A model generated the notes under the pieces. The model saw only the letters and a list, made by a program, of their open reading frames with translations. It was not told the origin of the DNA and made no database searches. Both the position numbers and the translations under genes were made by a program. Of a DNA stretch of 64,000 nt, positions 23,960 through 32,919 are shown in pieces; position 1 is the first letter of the stretch, and each line of letters begins with the position of its first letter. This stretch comes from Burkholderiales bacterium. GTDB taxonomy: Bacteria; Pseudomonadota; Gammaproteobacteria; Burkholderiales; SG8-41. Location: assembly GCA_019744975.1 (NCBI GenBank), contig JAIETP010000014.1, positions 62,001 through 126,000 of the forward strand. The letters run 5' to 3'.

Positions 23960-24568
23960 ATGAGCGGCAATCTCTACATCGTCAGCGCACCTTCCGGCGC
24001 CGGTAAAACCAGCCTGGTGGCGGCGCTGCTCGAGGCGGACCGCGGCATCCGCAAGTCGGTGTCGTACACCACGCGCCGACCGCGCCCGGGGGAAGTCAAC
24101 GGCAGCCACTATCATTTTGTCACCACCGCCGATTTTGAGCGCATGGCGCAGGCCGGCGATTTCCTCGAATCAGCACTGGTGCACGACAACCACTACGGCA
24201 CATCGCGAAAATGGGTGGAGGAACAGATGGCCGCCGATATCGACATCGTGCTCGAAATCGACTGGCAGGGCGCCGCCCAGGTGCGCAAGCTGATGCCGGC
24301 CGCCATCAGCATTTTCATCCTGCCACCCTCGTTTGAAGCGTTGCTGAAGCGGCTGAATGCCCGCGGCCAGGATCCCGCCGACGTCATCGCCCGGCGGCTG
24401 GCCAACGCCCGCGAGGAAATCGCCCACGTTACGGACTTCGACTATGTTATTATCAACAACGATTTCCGGACGGCCGCATCCGAACTTCAGGATGTAATCC
24501 GCGCCGAACGTCTGCGCACTCCGCGCCAGATCAACCGGCATACCGCACTGATCAACCGACTGAAGTAA
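23960..24568 (+). CDS. gmk: Guanylate kinase
   Basis: Phosphorylates GMP to GDP. The 202-residue protein has P-loop APSGAGKTS (10-18), [14 protein letters not shown] for GMP binding, and the lid region near [12 protein letters not shown]. The ATG at 23960 lies 3 bases after a large inverted repeat, and no Shine-Dalgarno is visible (upstream sequence is CACCCTTCACCGCCTTC). rpoZ and spoT follow in the conserved gmk-rpoZ-spoT order. Confidence 0.96.
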   Translation: MSGNLYIVSAPSGAGKTSLVAALLEADRGIRKSVSYTTRRPRPGEVNGSHYHFVTTADFERMAQAGDFLESALVHDNHYGTSRKWVEEQMAADIDIVLEIDWQGAAQVRKLMPAAISIFILPPSFEALLKRLNARGQDPADVIARRLANAREEIAHVTDFDYVIINNDFRTAASELQDVIRAERLRTPRQINRHTALINRLK

Positions 24569-24591
24569 AAATTTTTAAAGCAGGAAACCTC

Positions 24592-24798
24592 ATGGCCCGC
24601 ATCACTGTAGACGACTGCATGAAAATCATCCCCAACCGCTTCGACATGTCGCTGGCGGCCACCTACCGCGCCCGGCAACTGGCGAACGGCGCCCAACCGA
24701 TGATCGACGCAACCCGCGACAAACCGACCGTCATTGCCCTGCGCGAACTCGCGGCGGGAAAATACGGCGCGGACATTCTCAACAAAAGCCCGACGTAA
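24592..24798 (+). CDS. rpoZ: RNA polymerase omega subunit
   Basis: Small RNA polymerase subunit, 68 residues, that aids assembly of beta' and takes part in ppGpp binding. The start [19 protein letters not shown] and the core [13 protein letters not shown] are typical. AGGAAACCTC precedes the ATG. Its place directly before spoT fits its role in the stringent response. Confidence 0.96.
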   Translation: MARITVDDCMKIIPNRFDMSLAATYRARQLANGAQPMIDATRDKPTVIALRELAAGKYGADILNKSPT

Positions 24799-24853
24799 CA
24801 GGCCCGCTCCCGCAACTGGGGCAGGCGCCTGACTGCGAACGGCAGACGGACGC

Positions 24854-27001
24854 ATGACTGCTTCAGCCCGCCCCATCGTTGCAGCACCACCCACCGCTTC
24901 CGCATTATTCAAGGAGTGGTCGGGATACCTTAAGCCGGAAGATGTATCGCAGCTCCAGGCCGCCTACCATTTCAGCGAGTCGGCGCACCAGGGGCAGTTC
25001 CGCAAATCCGGCGAGCCCTACATCGCACACCCGCTGGCGGTCGCCAGCATCCTCGCGCAATGGCATCTTGATGCTCAGGCGCTGACCGCTGCATTGCTGC
25101 ACGACGTCGTCGAAGACACCGACGTCACCAAAAACCAGATTGCCGAACAATTCGGCCGCCCCGTCGCCGAGCTGGTGGACGGCGTGTCCAAGCTCGACCG
25201 CATCGAGTTCGACACCCAGGAAAAGGCGCAGGCTGAAAATTTCCGCAAGATGCTGCTGGCGATGGCGCGCGACGTACGCGTGATGCTGATCAAACTCGCC
25301 GACCGCCTGCACAATATGCGCACGCTCGATGCCGTGCATCCGCAAAAACGCCAGCGCATCGCCCGCGAAACCCTGGAAATCTACGCACCCATCGCCAACC
25401 GGCTCGGGCTGAACAGCATCTACCAGGAAATGGAAGATCTGTCGTTCCAGCACCTGTATCCGGACCGTTTCCGCGTGCTGGCCAAAGCGGTGCGCACGGC
25501 GCGCGGCAACCGCCGCGAAGGCGTCAGCAAGGTGCTGGAAGGCATCGAGCGCCGGCTGGCAGAATACAAACTGGAAGCGCAGGTCCAGGGGCGCGAAAAA
25601 CATCTGCATTCGGTGTACCGGAAAATGCGCGAAAAACACCTGTCCTTCGCGCAGGTGCACGACGTGTTCGGCTTCCGCATCATCGTCAAGGACATGCCCG
25701 CCTGTTATGTCGCGCTCGGTGTGCTGCACGGTCTCTACAAGCCGATCCCGGGCAAGTTCAAGGACTACATCGCGATCCCCAAGGCCAATGGCTACCAGTC
25801 GCTGCACACCACGCTGTTCGGCCCTTTCGGCAGCCCGATCGAAATCCAGATCCGCACCGCGGACATGCACCGCATCGCCGAAGCCGGCGTCGCTTCGCAC
25901 TGGCTCTACAAGAGCTCCGATACTTCCTTGTCGGAACTGCAGCAAAAAACCCATCAGTGGCTGCAAAGCCTGCTCGAAATGCAGTCCGAGTCGGGCGACT
26001 CCGTCGAATTCCTCGAACACCTCAAGGTCGACCTGTTCCCGGACGAGGTTTACGTGTTCACGCCCAAGGGCAAGATCATGTCACTGCCGCGCGGTGCCAG
26101 CGCCGTCGATTTCGCCTACGCCGTGCACACCGACATCGGCAACCGCTGCGTCGCGGTCAAGATCAATCAGGAACTGATGCCGCTGCGGACCGAACTCCGC
26201 AACGGCGACCGCGTCGAGATCATCACCGCCTCGCATGCCAAGCCCAATCCGCTGTGGCTGAATTTTGTCGCCACCGCAAAAGCGCGCGCCCATATCCGGC
26301 ATTTCCTGAAAACCATGCATTTTTCGGAGTCGGTGCAGCTCGGCAGCCGCCTGCTGCAGCAGGCGCTGGCCAATTTCAAGGCCAACCTGCCCGATATCAG
26401 CGCCGCGCAGTGGGACAAACTGGTGCGTGATTCCAGCGGCCGCTCGCGCGACGACATCCTGTCCGACATCGGCCTCGGCAAACGCCTTGCCGTGGTGGTC
26501 GCCCATCAGTTGCTGGCACTGGGCGAACCGCTGCCGGCGGAAGCGCGTCCGATGGGCGCCGTCGTGGTGCGCGGTTCGGAAGGCATCGCCGTACAGTTCG
26601 CGCGCTGCTGCGGGCCGATCCCCGGCGACCCGATCATCGGCATCATCAGCAAGGGCCAGGGCATGGTAGTGCACACCCACGACTGCCCGGTCATCGCCAA
26701 AAGCCATCGCGATCCCGAGCGCGTACTCGATGTGCAATGGGATGCCAATCCGTCAAAGCTGTTTGACGTGGGTATCCGCCTGGTGGTGGCCAACCAGCGC
26801 GGTGTACTGGCCAAAGTGGCTGCTGAAATCGCCGCCGCCGAATCCAACATCCAGAATGTCGCCGTCGATCCCGAAGACGGCGGCACCTACACCGGCATGC
26901 GTTTCACCGTGCAGGTCATGAACCGCATGCATCTTGCACGCATCGTCCGCGATCTGCGCAAAATTCCCGAGGTTGTACGCATCAGCCGTATCAAGGGTTA
27001 A
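24854..27001 (+). CDS. spoT: SpoT-type bifunctional (p)ppGpp synthase/hydrolase
   Basis: A 715-residue RelA/SpoT homologue. The HD hydrolase domain (about 25-200) keeps its metal site with H83-D84 and E87-D88 in LLHDVVEDTD. The synthase domain (about 230-370) has GYQSLHTTLFGP and IEIQIRTADMHRIAEAG. TGS (about 390-450) and ACT (about 635-715) domains follow. The intact HD site points to SpoT rather than a hydrolase-dead RelA. Position after gmk-rpoZ agrees. A short hairpin (27008-27029) without a T tract follows the stop. Confidence 0.95.
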   Translation: MTASARPIVAAPPTASALFKEWSGYLKPEDVSQLQAAYHFSESAHQGQFRKSGEPYIAHPLAVASILAQWHLDAQALTAALLHDVVEDTDVTKNQIAEQFGRPVAELVDGVSKLDRIEFDTQEKAQAENFRKMLLAMARDVRVMLIKLADRLHNMRTLDAVHPQKRQRIARETLEIYAPIANRLGLNSIYQEMEDLSFQHLYPDRFRVLAKAVRTARGNRREGVSKVLEGIERRLAEYKLEAQVQGREKHLHSVYRKMREKHLSFAQVHDVFGFRIIVKDMPACYVALGVLHGLYKPIPGKFKDYIAIPKANGYQSLHTTLFGPFGSPIEIQIRTADMHRIAEAGVASHWLYKSSDTSLSELQQKTHQWLQSLLEMQSESGDSVEFLEHLKVDLFPDEVYVFTPKGKIMSLPRGASAVDFAYAVHTDIGNRCVAVKINQELMPLRTELRNGDRVEIITASHAKPNPLWLNFVATAKARAHIRHFLKTMHFSESVQLGSRLLQQALANFKANLPDISAAQWDKLVRDSSGRSRDDILSDIGLGKRLAVVVAHQLLALGEPLPAEARPMGAVVVRGSEGIAVQFARCCGPIPGDPIIGIISKGQGMVVHTHDCPVIAKSHRDPERVLDVQWDANPSKLFDVGIRLVVANQRGVLAKVAAEIAAAESNIQNVAVDPEDGGTYTGMRFTVQVMNRMHLARIVRDLRKIPEVVRISRIKG

Positions 27002-27126
27002 ACATTTCCGTCGGCAACCTGCCCGACGGTAAATAGCATCACAAATACAGTAGGTTATACTCCGACGCGAATGACTTCTCATTACGCGCGCATCTTCAGC
27101 ATCACCGCGTCATCGGGCCGCTCCCG

Positions 27127-29271
27127 ATGAACGCCGTCACCCGCGTACTGCTGGTTGAAGACGACGAGGCGGACGCCGCACCGACCCTCGCATCACTCAA
27201 AGGCAGCGGCCTTGATATCAGCCACCAGCGGGTGTGGAGCCGTGCCGACCTCGCGCGATCCCTCGAACAACAATCCTGGGATGTCGTGCTCTGCGACCAC
27301 AATCTGCCGCAGTTCGACGGCCTGTCTGCGCTGGCCATGGTCAAGGCGCACGACCCGGACATTCCCTTCATCATCGTCTCCGGCGCCATCGGTGAGGAAA
27401 CCGCCGTGGCGGCGATGCGCCGCGGCGCCCAGGACTTCGTGATGAAGCAGAGCCTGGGACGGCTGGGTGCGGTGATCATCCGGGAACTCGGTGACGCCGA
27501 AACCCGGCGCTCCGCCCGCGTTGCCGCAAACAACCTGCAGGCCAATGAAGCACTGCTCAACTCGATCATCAACACGGCCGCCGACGGCATTGCCATGGTC
27601 AGCCTCGACGGCAAAGTCGAATTCGCCAATCCCGCCCTGGCACGCATGATCGGTTATGCACCGGCGGAACTCCATGGCATGCGCTTTCAGGAATTGCTGC
27701 ACACCGACGAGGCCGACACCAGCTTCGGGGAGGCCTTGTTTGCGCCACGGGACATCAGCGCAACCGAACCGGCGGACCTGCAGACCCACGCCCGGACCCG
27801 CGACGGCCACTCCATCCCGGTGGAAATCAGGGCCAGCCGGATGACGGTCAACGATGCCTCCAAGTTCACCGTGGTCATCCGCGATATCAGCGAACGCGCA
27901 CGCTCCGAGGAGCGGATGTGGCGCCTGACCCATTTCGACGAACTCTCCGGCCTGCCCAACCGCCTGCTGTTCCGCCAGTTGCTGGAACAGGCCCTGCGCG
28001 ACGCCAACCGCGAAAAAAAATCGATCGCGGTGCTGTTCATCGACCTCGACCGTTTCAAACTGATCAACGACACCGCTGGCCACGACAGCGGCGACGAAGT
28101 GCTGCGCCAGGTGACCGCCCGGCTGCGCCAGTGCCTGCGTGAATCCGACCTCATTTCACGTTTTGGCGGCGACGAGTTCGCCGTGCTGATGCGCGACATC
28201 GACGACCCGGAAGCGGCACGGGCGGCCGCGACCCGCGTACTCGACGCGGTGGCCCAGCCCTACCATCTCAACGGCGAGGACTACCACCTGTCGGCCAGCA
28301 TCGGCATCAGCACCTACCCCAGCGACAGCGCCGACGCCACCGCATTGCTGCGCAACGCGGAGCTGGCGATGTACCGCGCCAAGGACCAGGGAAAAAACAA
28401 TTTCCAGTTCCATTCATCGCAGATGAATGCACGTTCGGCGGAACACGTCGCACTGGAACGCGCGCTCCGTCAGGCGGTTGAACGCGACGAGTTCCTGATC
28501 CATTACCAGCCGCAGGTGGAGATCAGTTCCGGCCGCGTCATCGGCGCGGAGGCGCTGCTGCGCTGGAACCGGCCGGGCGCCGGCATGATGGCGCCCGACA
28601 AGTTCATCCCGCTGGCGGAGGAAACCGGACTGATCGTGCCCATCGGCCGCATCGTACTGCAGCAGGCCTGCACCGAAGCACGGCGCCGGCAGGATGCCGG
28701 CCACCACGGTTTCCGCATCGCCGTGAACCTGTCACCGCGCCAGTTCGCTCAAAGCGAACTGGTCGCCGACGTCCGGCAGATCCTCAATGACACCGGGCTC
28801 GCACCGGAAAATCTCGAACTGGAAATCACCGAGAGCATGGTGATGGACAATCCCGAACGTGCCGCCGCCATCCTGCGCGAACTGCGCGTTGTGGGCGTAC
28901 AGCTGGCCATCGACGATTTTGGCACCGGTTATTCCTCGCTGAGTTACCTCAAGCGTTTCCCGGTGAACACCATCAAGATCGATCGCTCATTCATCCAGGA
29001 CGTTCCGGCGGACGCCGACGACGTCGCCATCACCCACGCCATCATCGCGATGGGCCGCAGCCTGCGCCTCAGCGTGGTCGCCGAAGGCGTGGAAACGGCG
29101 GCGCAGGCAGATTTCCTGCGCGTAAACAACTGCGACCTGATGCAGGGCTACCTGATCAGCCGGCCGGTGCCCGCGGCAGACCTCGCACAGTTTCTGCGGC
29201 AACATCCGCGCTGGCAACTCGAGCCGGCGGCCGCGGCGCCGGCCGGCCGACCCGCACGAACATCGTTGTGA
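27127..29271 (+). CDS. REC-PAS-GGDEF-EAL cyclic-di-GMP protein
   Basis: A 714-residue bifunctional c-di-GMP protein without membrane segments. Domains: receiver (about 3-125, phospho-Asp in LCDHNLP near residue 57), PAS (about 135-260), GGDEF (about 270-430) with intact GGDEF at 347-351 and inhibitory-site RESD at 338-341, and EAL (about 440-700) with EALLRW from 475, LEITES and IDDFGTGYSSL. Both catalytic domains look active. The stop overlaps the GTG of the next receiver protein by 4 bases, suggesting a joint pathway; the cognate kinase is not here. Confidence 0.93.
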   Translation: MNAVTRVLLVEDDEADAAPTLASLKGSGLDISHQRVWSRADLARSLEQQSWDVVLCDHNLPQFDGLSALAMVKAHDPDIPFIIVSGAIGEETAVAAMRRGAQDFVMKQSLGRLGAVIIRELGDAETRRSARVAANNLQANEALLNSIINTAADGIAMVSLDGKVEFANPALARMIGYAPAELHGMRFQELLHTDEADTSFGEALFAPRDISATEPADLQTHARTRDGHSIPVEIRASRMTVNDASKFTVVIRDISERARSEERMWRLTHFDELSGLPNRLLFRQLLEQALRDANREKKSIAVLFIDLDRFKLINDTAGHDSGDEVLRQVTARLRQCLRESDLISRFGGDEFAVLMRDIDDPEAARAAATRVLDAVAQPYHLNGEDYHLSASIGISTYPSDSADATALLRNAELAMYRAKDQGKNNFQFHSSQMNARSAEHVALERALRQAVERDEFLIHYQPQVEISSGRVIGAEALLRWNRPGAGMMAPDKFIPLAEETGLIVPIGRIVLQQACTEARRRQDAGHHGFRIAVNLSPRQFAQSELVADVRQILNDTGLAPENLELEITESMVMDNPERAAAILRELRVVGVQLAIDDFGTGYSSLSYLKRFPVNTIKIDRSFIQDVPADADDVAITHAIIAMGRSLRLSVVAEGVETAAQADFLRVNNCDLMQGYLISRPVPAADLAQFLRQHPRWQLEPAAAAPAGRPARTSL

Positions 29272-29687
29272 TCCGGCGTCGCATCCTTCTGGTCGAAGAC
29301 AATCCCGACGACGAATCATTGACCCAGCGCGCGCTGCGGCGCGGCGACTGGGGTGCCGAGGTCATCGTCGCACGCGATGGCGCCGCGGCGCTGGAAACGC
29401 TCGCAACCATGGCCGAGCTGCCCGACCTGGTGTTGCTGGACTTGAAGCTGCCGAAACTTGACGGCCCGGAAGTGCTGCGGCAGATCCGTGAAATGGACCG
29501 TACGCGCTGCCTGTGCGTGGTGGTGTTTACATCCTCCGGCGAACCCCGCGACATCGCCCTGTGCCAGGGCCTGGGCTGCAACAGCTACGTGATCAAACCC
29601 GTGGCTTACGAAAGTTATATCAGCACCGTGCAGCAGATCGGCGCGTACTGGCTGACGCTTAACGAAACGTCCATACACCGGAATTAA
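29268..29687 (+). CDS. Single-domain response regulator (Rcp1-like)
   Basis: A 139-residue stand-alone receiver. Acidic pocket is VEDNPDDE (9-16), phospho-Asp 58 in VLLDLKLPKLDG, and the Lys of NSYVIKPV near 108. The NPDDESLT pattern is that of Rcp1-type regulators often linked to phytochrome-like or PAS histidine kinases. It starts with GTG at 29268 within the end of the GGDEF-EAL gene. It has no output domain, so it probably passes phosphate or binds a partner protein. Confidence 0.9.
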   Translation: MIRRRILLVEDNPDDESLTQRALRRGDWGAEVIVARDGAAALETLATMAELPDLVLLDLKLPKLDGPEVLRQIREMDRTRCLCVVVFTSSGEPRDIALCQGLGCNSYVIKPVAYESYISTVQQIGAYWLTLNETSIHRN

Positions 29688-29693
29688 TTTGAA

Positions 29694-29926
29694 TGGCGGC
29701 ACACTTCTCGCCGCTTACACCCAGAACGCCGGCACAACCCTCGCCGCTACCTGATACTGCTGCGGCGCGCTTCTAGCCGCCGTTCGGATTCCGCCGTGGC
29801 GAGCCTCAAGCCGCCGTCCCGCTTCTGCCGCGGCGCGCTTCTAGCCGCCGTTCGGATTCCGCCGCGGCGAGCCTCAAGCCGCCATCCTGCTTCTGCCGCG
29901 GCACGCATCTCGCCGCCTCCCCATTA
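29694..29926. repeat. 34-bp tandem hairpin repeat, seven units
   Basis: Seven units (spacing 33, 33, 34, 34, 34, 34), each with GCGGC-N9-GCCGC or a close variant. The arms begin at 29696, 29729, 29762, 29796, 29830, 29864 and 29898. Loops alternate between GCGCTTCTA and GAGCCTCAA in units 3-6, giving a 68-bp higher-order unit; units 1, 2 and 7 are more diverged. It fills the gap between two convergent genes. Confidence 0.88.
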
Positions 29927-30178
29927 TTACTTGCAGGCGCTGCGTCCGTCATTCCAGCCCATCATGTAATCCGCATTGTCGCGGAACAGGCGTTCATCGC
30001 GGCGCTGTTTGCCGCTAGCCGAAGCGCAACCATCGGCATGACCCTGCTTGAAACTCACCGAATAACCGGCCAGATTGAAGCGTGGTTTTTGCGTCTGCTG
30101 CTGGGTCGTTGTGCCGCAGGCTGCCAGCAGGAGTGCGGGCAACGCGCAGGCCATGATCCGTAATCCGCCGGCGCTCAA
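29927..30178 (-). CDS. Small predicted lipoprotein
   Basis: An 83-residue protein with a lipobox LLAAC (Cys about residue 21) after a hydrophobic signal, so it is predicted to be an envelope lipoprotein. The mature part GYSVSFKQGHADGCASASG and YMMGWNDGRSACK has the short G/D-rich look of proteins with a YxxGWxDG motif, but I cannot name a characterised family. It overlaps the upstream glycine-zipper gene by 4 bases and is probably co-expressed with it. Confidence 0.7.
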   Translation of the reverse strand: MSAGGLRIMACALPALLLAACGTTTQQQTQKPRFNLAGYSVSFKQGHADGCASASGKQRRDERLFRDNADYMMGWNDGRSACK

Positions 30179-30777
30179 CCGGCGCTCACCAGCTGGCCAT
30201 CACGAACCCTCACGCGCTGGCCGACACCCACATCGGGTCGTGCCGATTGGAAGGTGCGATAAGTGTTGTCGTCCATGCGTACGCGGATTTCGTAACTGAC
30301 ATTCTTTTTCATGGTTTTCTCGACCTCGTGTCCGGCGTATGCACCGGCGCCGGCGCCCACCACGGTCATTGCCGTGCGCCCGCGACCGCCGCCAACCTGG
30401 TTGCCAAGGATACCGCCGACCACACCGCCAGCAACAGCACCGAGGCCCGAACCTTCGCCTTTGACCTCAACGGCACGCACACTGTCGACCACGCCGCAAT
30501 CCGTGCAACGCGCGACGGCAACGGCCGGTGGCGCGGTTTTACTGCCCGGGGTTTTGCTGCCCGCGTTTTTGGCGGATGAGTTCGCCGCAGACTTGCCGTC
30601 GGCCGATTGCGCGACTGATTGCGACTGCGCCTGCGGCAACAGGCCGGTCATGGCGGCGATACCCAGCACACTGGCAATGATCACGGCGATGCCGGCAATC
30701 AGCAGCGTCGGATACAGCAGCGCAGGACCGCGCCGGGCAACCGCCGTCCCATCCTGGGTATTGAGGGTCGATGACAT
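30175..30777 (-). CDS. Glycine-zipper 2TM-type envelope protein
   Basis: A 200-residue protein with one N-terminal membrane helix (about 17-40), an Ala/Ser-rich linker, a Cys pair CTDC, then a glycine-zipper region (GAVAGGVVGGILGNQVGGG, about 113-131) of the outer-membrane 17-kDa antigen (SlyB/Rickettsia) type, and a C-terminal beta part. ATG 30777 has a good GAGGAG site; the in-frame Met at 30813 lies upstream of it and is rejected. The upstream gap holds two AT-rich motif copies. Confidence 0.8.
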   Translation of the reverse strand: MSSTLNTQDGTAVARRGPALLYPTLLIAGIAVIIASVLGIAAMTGLLPQAQSQSVAQSADGKSAANSSAKNAGSKTPGSKTAPPAVAVARCTDCGVVDSVRAVEVKGEGSGLGAVAGGVVGGILGNQVGGGRGRTAMTVVGAGAGAYAGHEVEKTMKKNVSYEIRVRMDDNTYRTFQSARPDVGVGQRVRVRDGQLVSAG

Positions 30778-30859
30778 GGTTTGCTCCTCGTTGAATAGTA
30801 GGCTTCGCCGCATACATCACGCGGCGGCCTTCAACTTGTCGCAAGACCAATGCCACACA

Positions 30860-30890
30860 AATAATCATTTAAAAACAATTACTTATAACG
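30860..30890 (-). repeat. AT-rich motif, copy 4
   Basis: The plus strand reads AATAATCATTTAAAA then ACAATTACTTATAACG, 83 bases before the glycine-zipper start. Reverse orientation relative to copies 2 and 3. AAACAA-N4-TTA resembles an IHF core with one mismatch. Confidence 0.6.
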
Positions 30891-30943
30891 TCCAATCCGC
30901 GCAGAGCTGTCGCCGGATGGCGACCGCACCGCCATCGGCGAAC

Positions 30944-30972
30944 ATAAGTATTTGTTTTAATTATCGTTTTTC
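30944..30972 (+). repeat. AT-rich motif, copy 5
   Basis: The plus strand reads ATAAGTATTTGTTTT then AATTATCGTTTTT, 54 bases from copy 4 and in the opposite orientation. Together with copy 4 it makes an inverted pair in the gap between the glrR and glycine-zipper genes. Confidence 0.6.
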
Positions 30973-31024
30973 AGTCTGTAAACAACGACGCGGGGTGACC
31001 CATCTGGGCCTGTTAACCCTCATT

Positions 31025-32422
31025 TCATGAGATGCGTTGCGGTTTGAACAGCCGCGGGTCGAGTTGGTGGCGCTGCAGCAGTTTGTAGAACTCGGTGCGA
31101 TTGCGTTTGGCCAGGCGCGAAGCCTGGGTCACATTGCCATCGGTGATTTTCAGCAGTTGCGCCAGGTAATCGCGCTCGAATTTGCGCCGCGCCTGCTCAA
31201 AGGACGCAAACTCGGTCTGCTCACGCTGGATCGCCTGCTGCACCAGGTTGGCGGGGATGCGCGGCGTCGTGGTCAGCGCCACCGACTGCTCGATCACGTT
31301 GTAGAGCTGGCGCACATTGCCCGGCCACGCCGCGGCGACCAGCAGTTCGACCGCCTCCGGTGACAAACCGGTGACGTCTTTTTTGTAACGCGTTGCGAGT
31401 TCGGTGAGGAAATGCCCGGCGAGCAGCGGGATGTCCTCGCGCCGCTCGGCCAGCGACGGCAGATTCAGCGCCACCACTTTCAGCCGGTAATAAAGATCCT
31501 CGCGGAAATTGCCCGCACTCATCTCCGCATCAAGATTGCGGTGCGTCGCCGAAATGACCCGCACATCGATCGGCACATGCTGCATGCCGCCCACCGGCCG
31601 CACCTGTTTTTCCTGCAGTACGCGCAGCAGCTTGACCTGCAGCGCCGGCGGCATGTCGCCGATTTCGTCGAGCAGCAGCGTGCCGCCGTCAGCCGCCTGG
31701 AACAGGCCGCGGTTGTCGCGCACGGCGCCGGTAAAGGCACCTTTGACATGGCCGAACAGTTCGGACTCCAGCAGCGGCTCGGGAATGGCCGCGCAGTTGA
31801 TCGCAACAAACGGCCGGTTGCTGCGCGGACTGGCGGCATGCACTGCACGCGCCAGCAGTTCCTTGCCGGTACCCGATTCGCCCTGGATCAGCACGGCGGC
31901 ATCACCCGCCGCCACCAGCCGCGCCTTGGCCAGCACTTCTTCCATCGCCGGGTTGCGGGTAATGATCTTCGCGCGCCACGCCCCGTCATCAACACCCGCC
32001 GTATTGGGCGCACCGGACACCGCCAGCGCGCGTTCGATTTCCACCAGCAGCGCCTTCGCATCAAACGGTTTGGTCAGATATCCGAACACGCCGCCTTTGA
32101 CCGCCGACACCGCATCGGGAATCGTGCCGTGCGCGGTCAGGATGATCACCGGCAGCGCTGGGTTTTCCGCGCGGATCGCCTCGAACAGCGTAATGCCGTC
32201 CATGCCGCCCATCTGCAGGTCGGTGACCACGACCTGCGGCCGTGATACCGCCAGTTGCGCCAGTGCGCGTTCGCCGCTGTCGGCGAGTGTTGCGCCGTAA
32301 CCGGCGGCTTCCAGCCTCAACTGCATCAGGCGCAGCAGTCCCGGATCGTCATCAACCACCAGCACCTGTGCCTTGCCCTGCGTTTTGCCTGGTGTTTTGT
32401 CCAGAGTCGCCATATTCATCAT
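31025..32422 (-). CDS. glrR: GlrR/QseF-type sigma-54 response regulator
   Basis: NtrC-family regulator of about 465 residues: receiver with phospho-Asp near 68 (VVTDLQMGG), AAA+ domain with Walker A GESGTGKE (about 181-188) and the sigma-54 contact loop GAFTGA (228-233), and a C-terminal Fis-type HTH. The order kinase, lipoprotein, regulator equals glrK-qseG-glrR of enterobacteria, where the system controls glmY and rpoE in envelope stress. A GTG at 32431 is an alternative start; the ATG at 32422 has the better spacing to AAAAGG. Confidence 0.9.
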   Translation of the reverse strand: MMNMATLDKTPGKTQGKAQVLVVDDDPGLLRLMQLRLEAAGYGATLADSGERALAQLAVSRPQVVVTDLQMGGMDGITLFEAIRAENPALPVIILTAHGTIPDAVSAVKGGVFGYLTKPFDAKALLVEIERALAVSGAPNTAGVDDGAWRAKIITRNPAMEEVLAKARLVAAGDAAVLIQGESGTGKELLARAVHAASPRSNRPFVAINCAAIPEPLLESELFGHVKGAFTGAVRDNRGLFQAADGGTLLLDEIGDMPPALQVKLLRVLQEKQVRPVGGMQHVPIDVRVISATHRNLDAEMSAGNFREDLYYRLKVVALNLPSLAERREDIPLLAGHFLTELATRYKKDVTGLSPEAVELLVAAAWPGNVRQLYNVIEQSVALTTTPRIPANLVQQAIQREQTEFASFEQARRKFERDYLAQLLKITDGNVTQASRLAKRNRTEFYKLLQRHQLDPRLFKPQRIS

Positions 32423-32427
32423 CAGTA

Positions 32428-32919
32428 TCACCTTTTCCGTGTTCCGCTGCCGTCGCGGGTCATATTGCGTTCCAGCGTCAGCAACGCGTCCAGTTTTTGT
32501 TGCAGGCCCTGCGCATGGGTTTCAAGCCGGCGCTGTTCCTGCATGGAGGCCATCATCATTAATGCCAGTCCGCGCAGCGCAGCGTCGTTGCTGCGCGTCA
32601 CCGGCTCCAGAAGCTCCTGCACGCGCGGTTCTTCGGTCGCCGCCGCACCCGGCAATGTCAGTAGCAGCGCGTAACGCAGCCGGTTGGCGTCGCTGCGCGT
32701 TTTTGCCAGCGCGCGACGCGCCCCTTCCTGTTCGCGTGCCAGTTCCTGTCCCGCCAGCTGGCGGACCTGCGCGTAATAAGCCAGCACCTTTGCCGCATCG
32801 TCGCCGCGGCTTTCCTCGACCACGGGCGTCGTGGTGCCGCCCGGCTCCACGGATTGCAGGGCCCCGCAGCCCGCGAGCAGCAGCACCGGCAGCAAAACCC
32901 ATCCGCAACGCCACTTCAT
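32428..32919 (-). CDS. QseG-like lipoprotein
   Basis: A 163-residue predicted lipoprotein with lipobox LLAGC (Cys 18), followed by a Gly/Thr linker and a helical region rich in Arg, Glu and Leu. The sequence is poorly conserved, but its place between the sensor kinase and the sigma-54 regulator equals that of qseG (yfhG), whose product touches the kinase GlrK from the periplasm. It overlaps glrK by 4 bases (ATGA), and its stop overlaps the alternative GTG start of glrR. Confidence 0.75.
   Translation of the reverse strand: MKWRCGWVLLPVLLLAGCGALQSVEPGGTTTPVVEESRGDDAAKVLAYYAQVRQLAGQELAREQEGARRALAKTRSDANRLRYALLLTLPGAAATEEPRVQELLEPVTRSNDAALRGLALMMMASMQEQRRLETHAQGLQQKLDALLTLERNMTRDGSGTRKR

Noticed and set aside
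27008-27029. Hairpin after spoT as a terminator
   Set aside because: The stem CCGTCGG/CCGACGG is not followed by a T tract.
29694-29926. Possible CRISPR array
   Set aside because: The 34-bp units abut directly with no unique spacers, and no cas genes are present.
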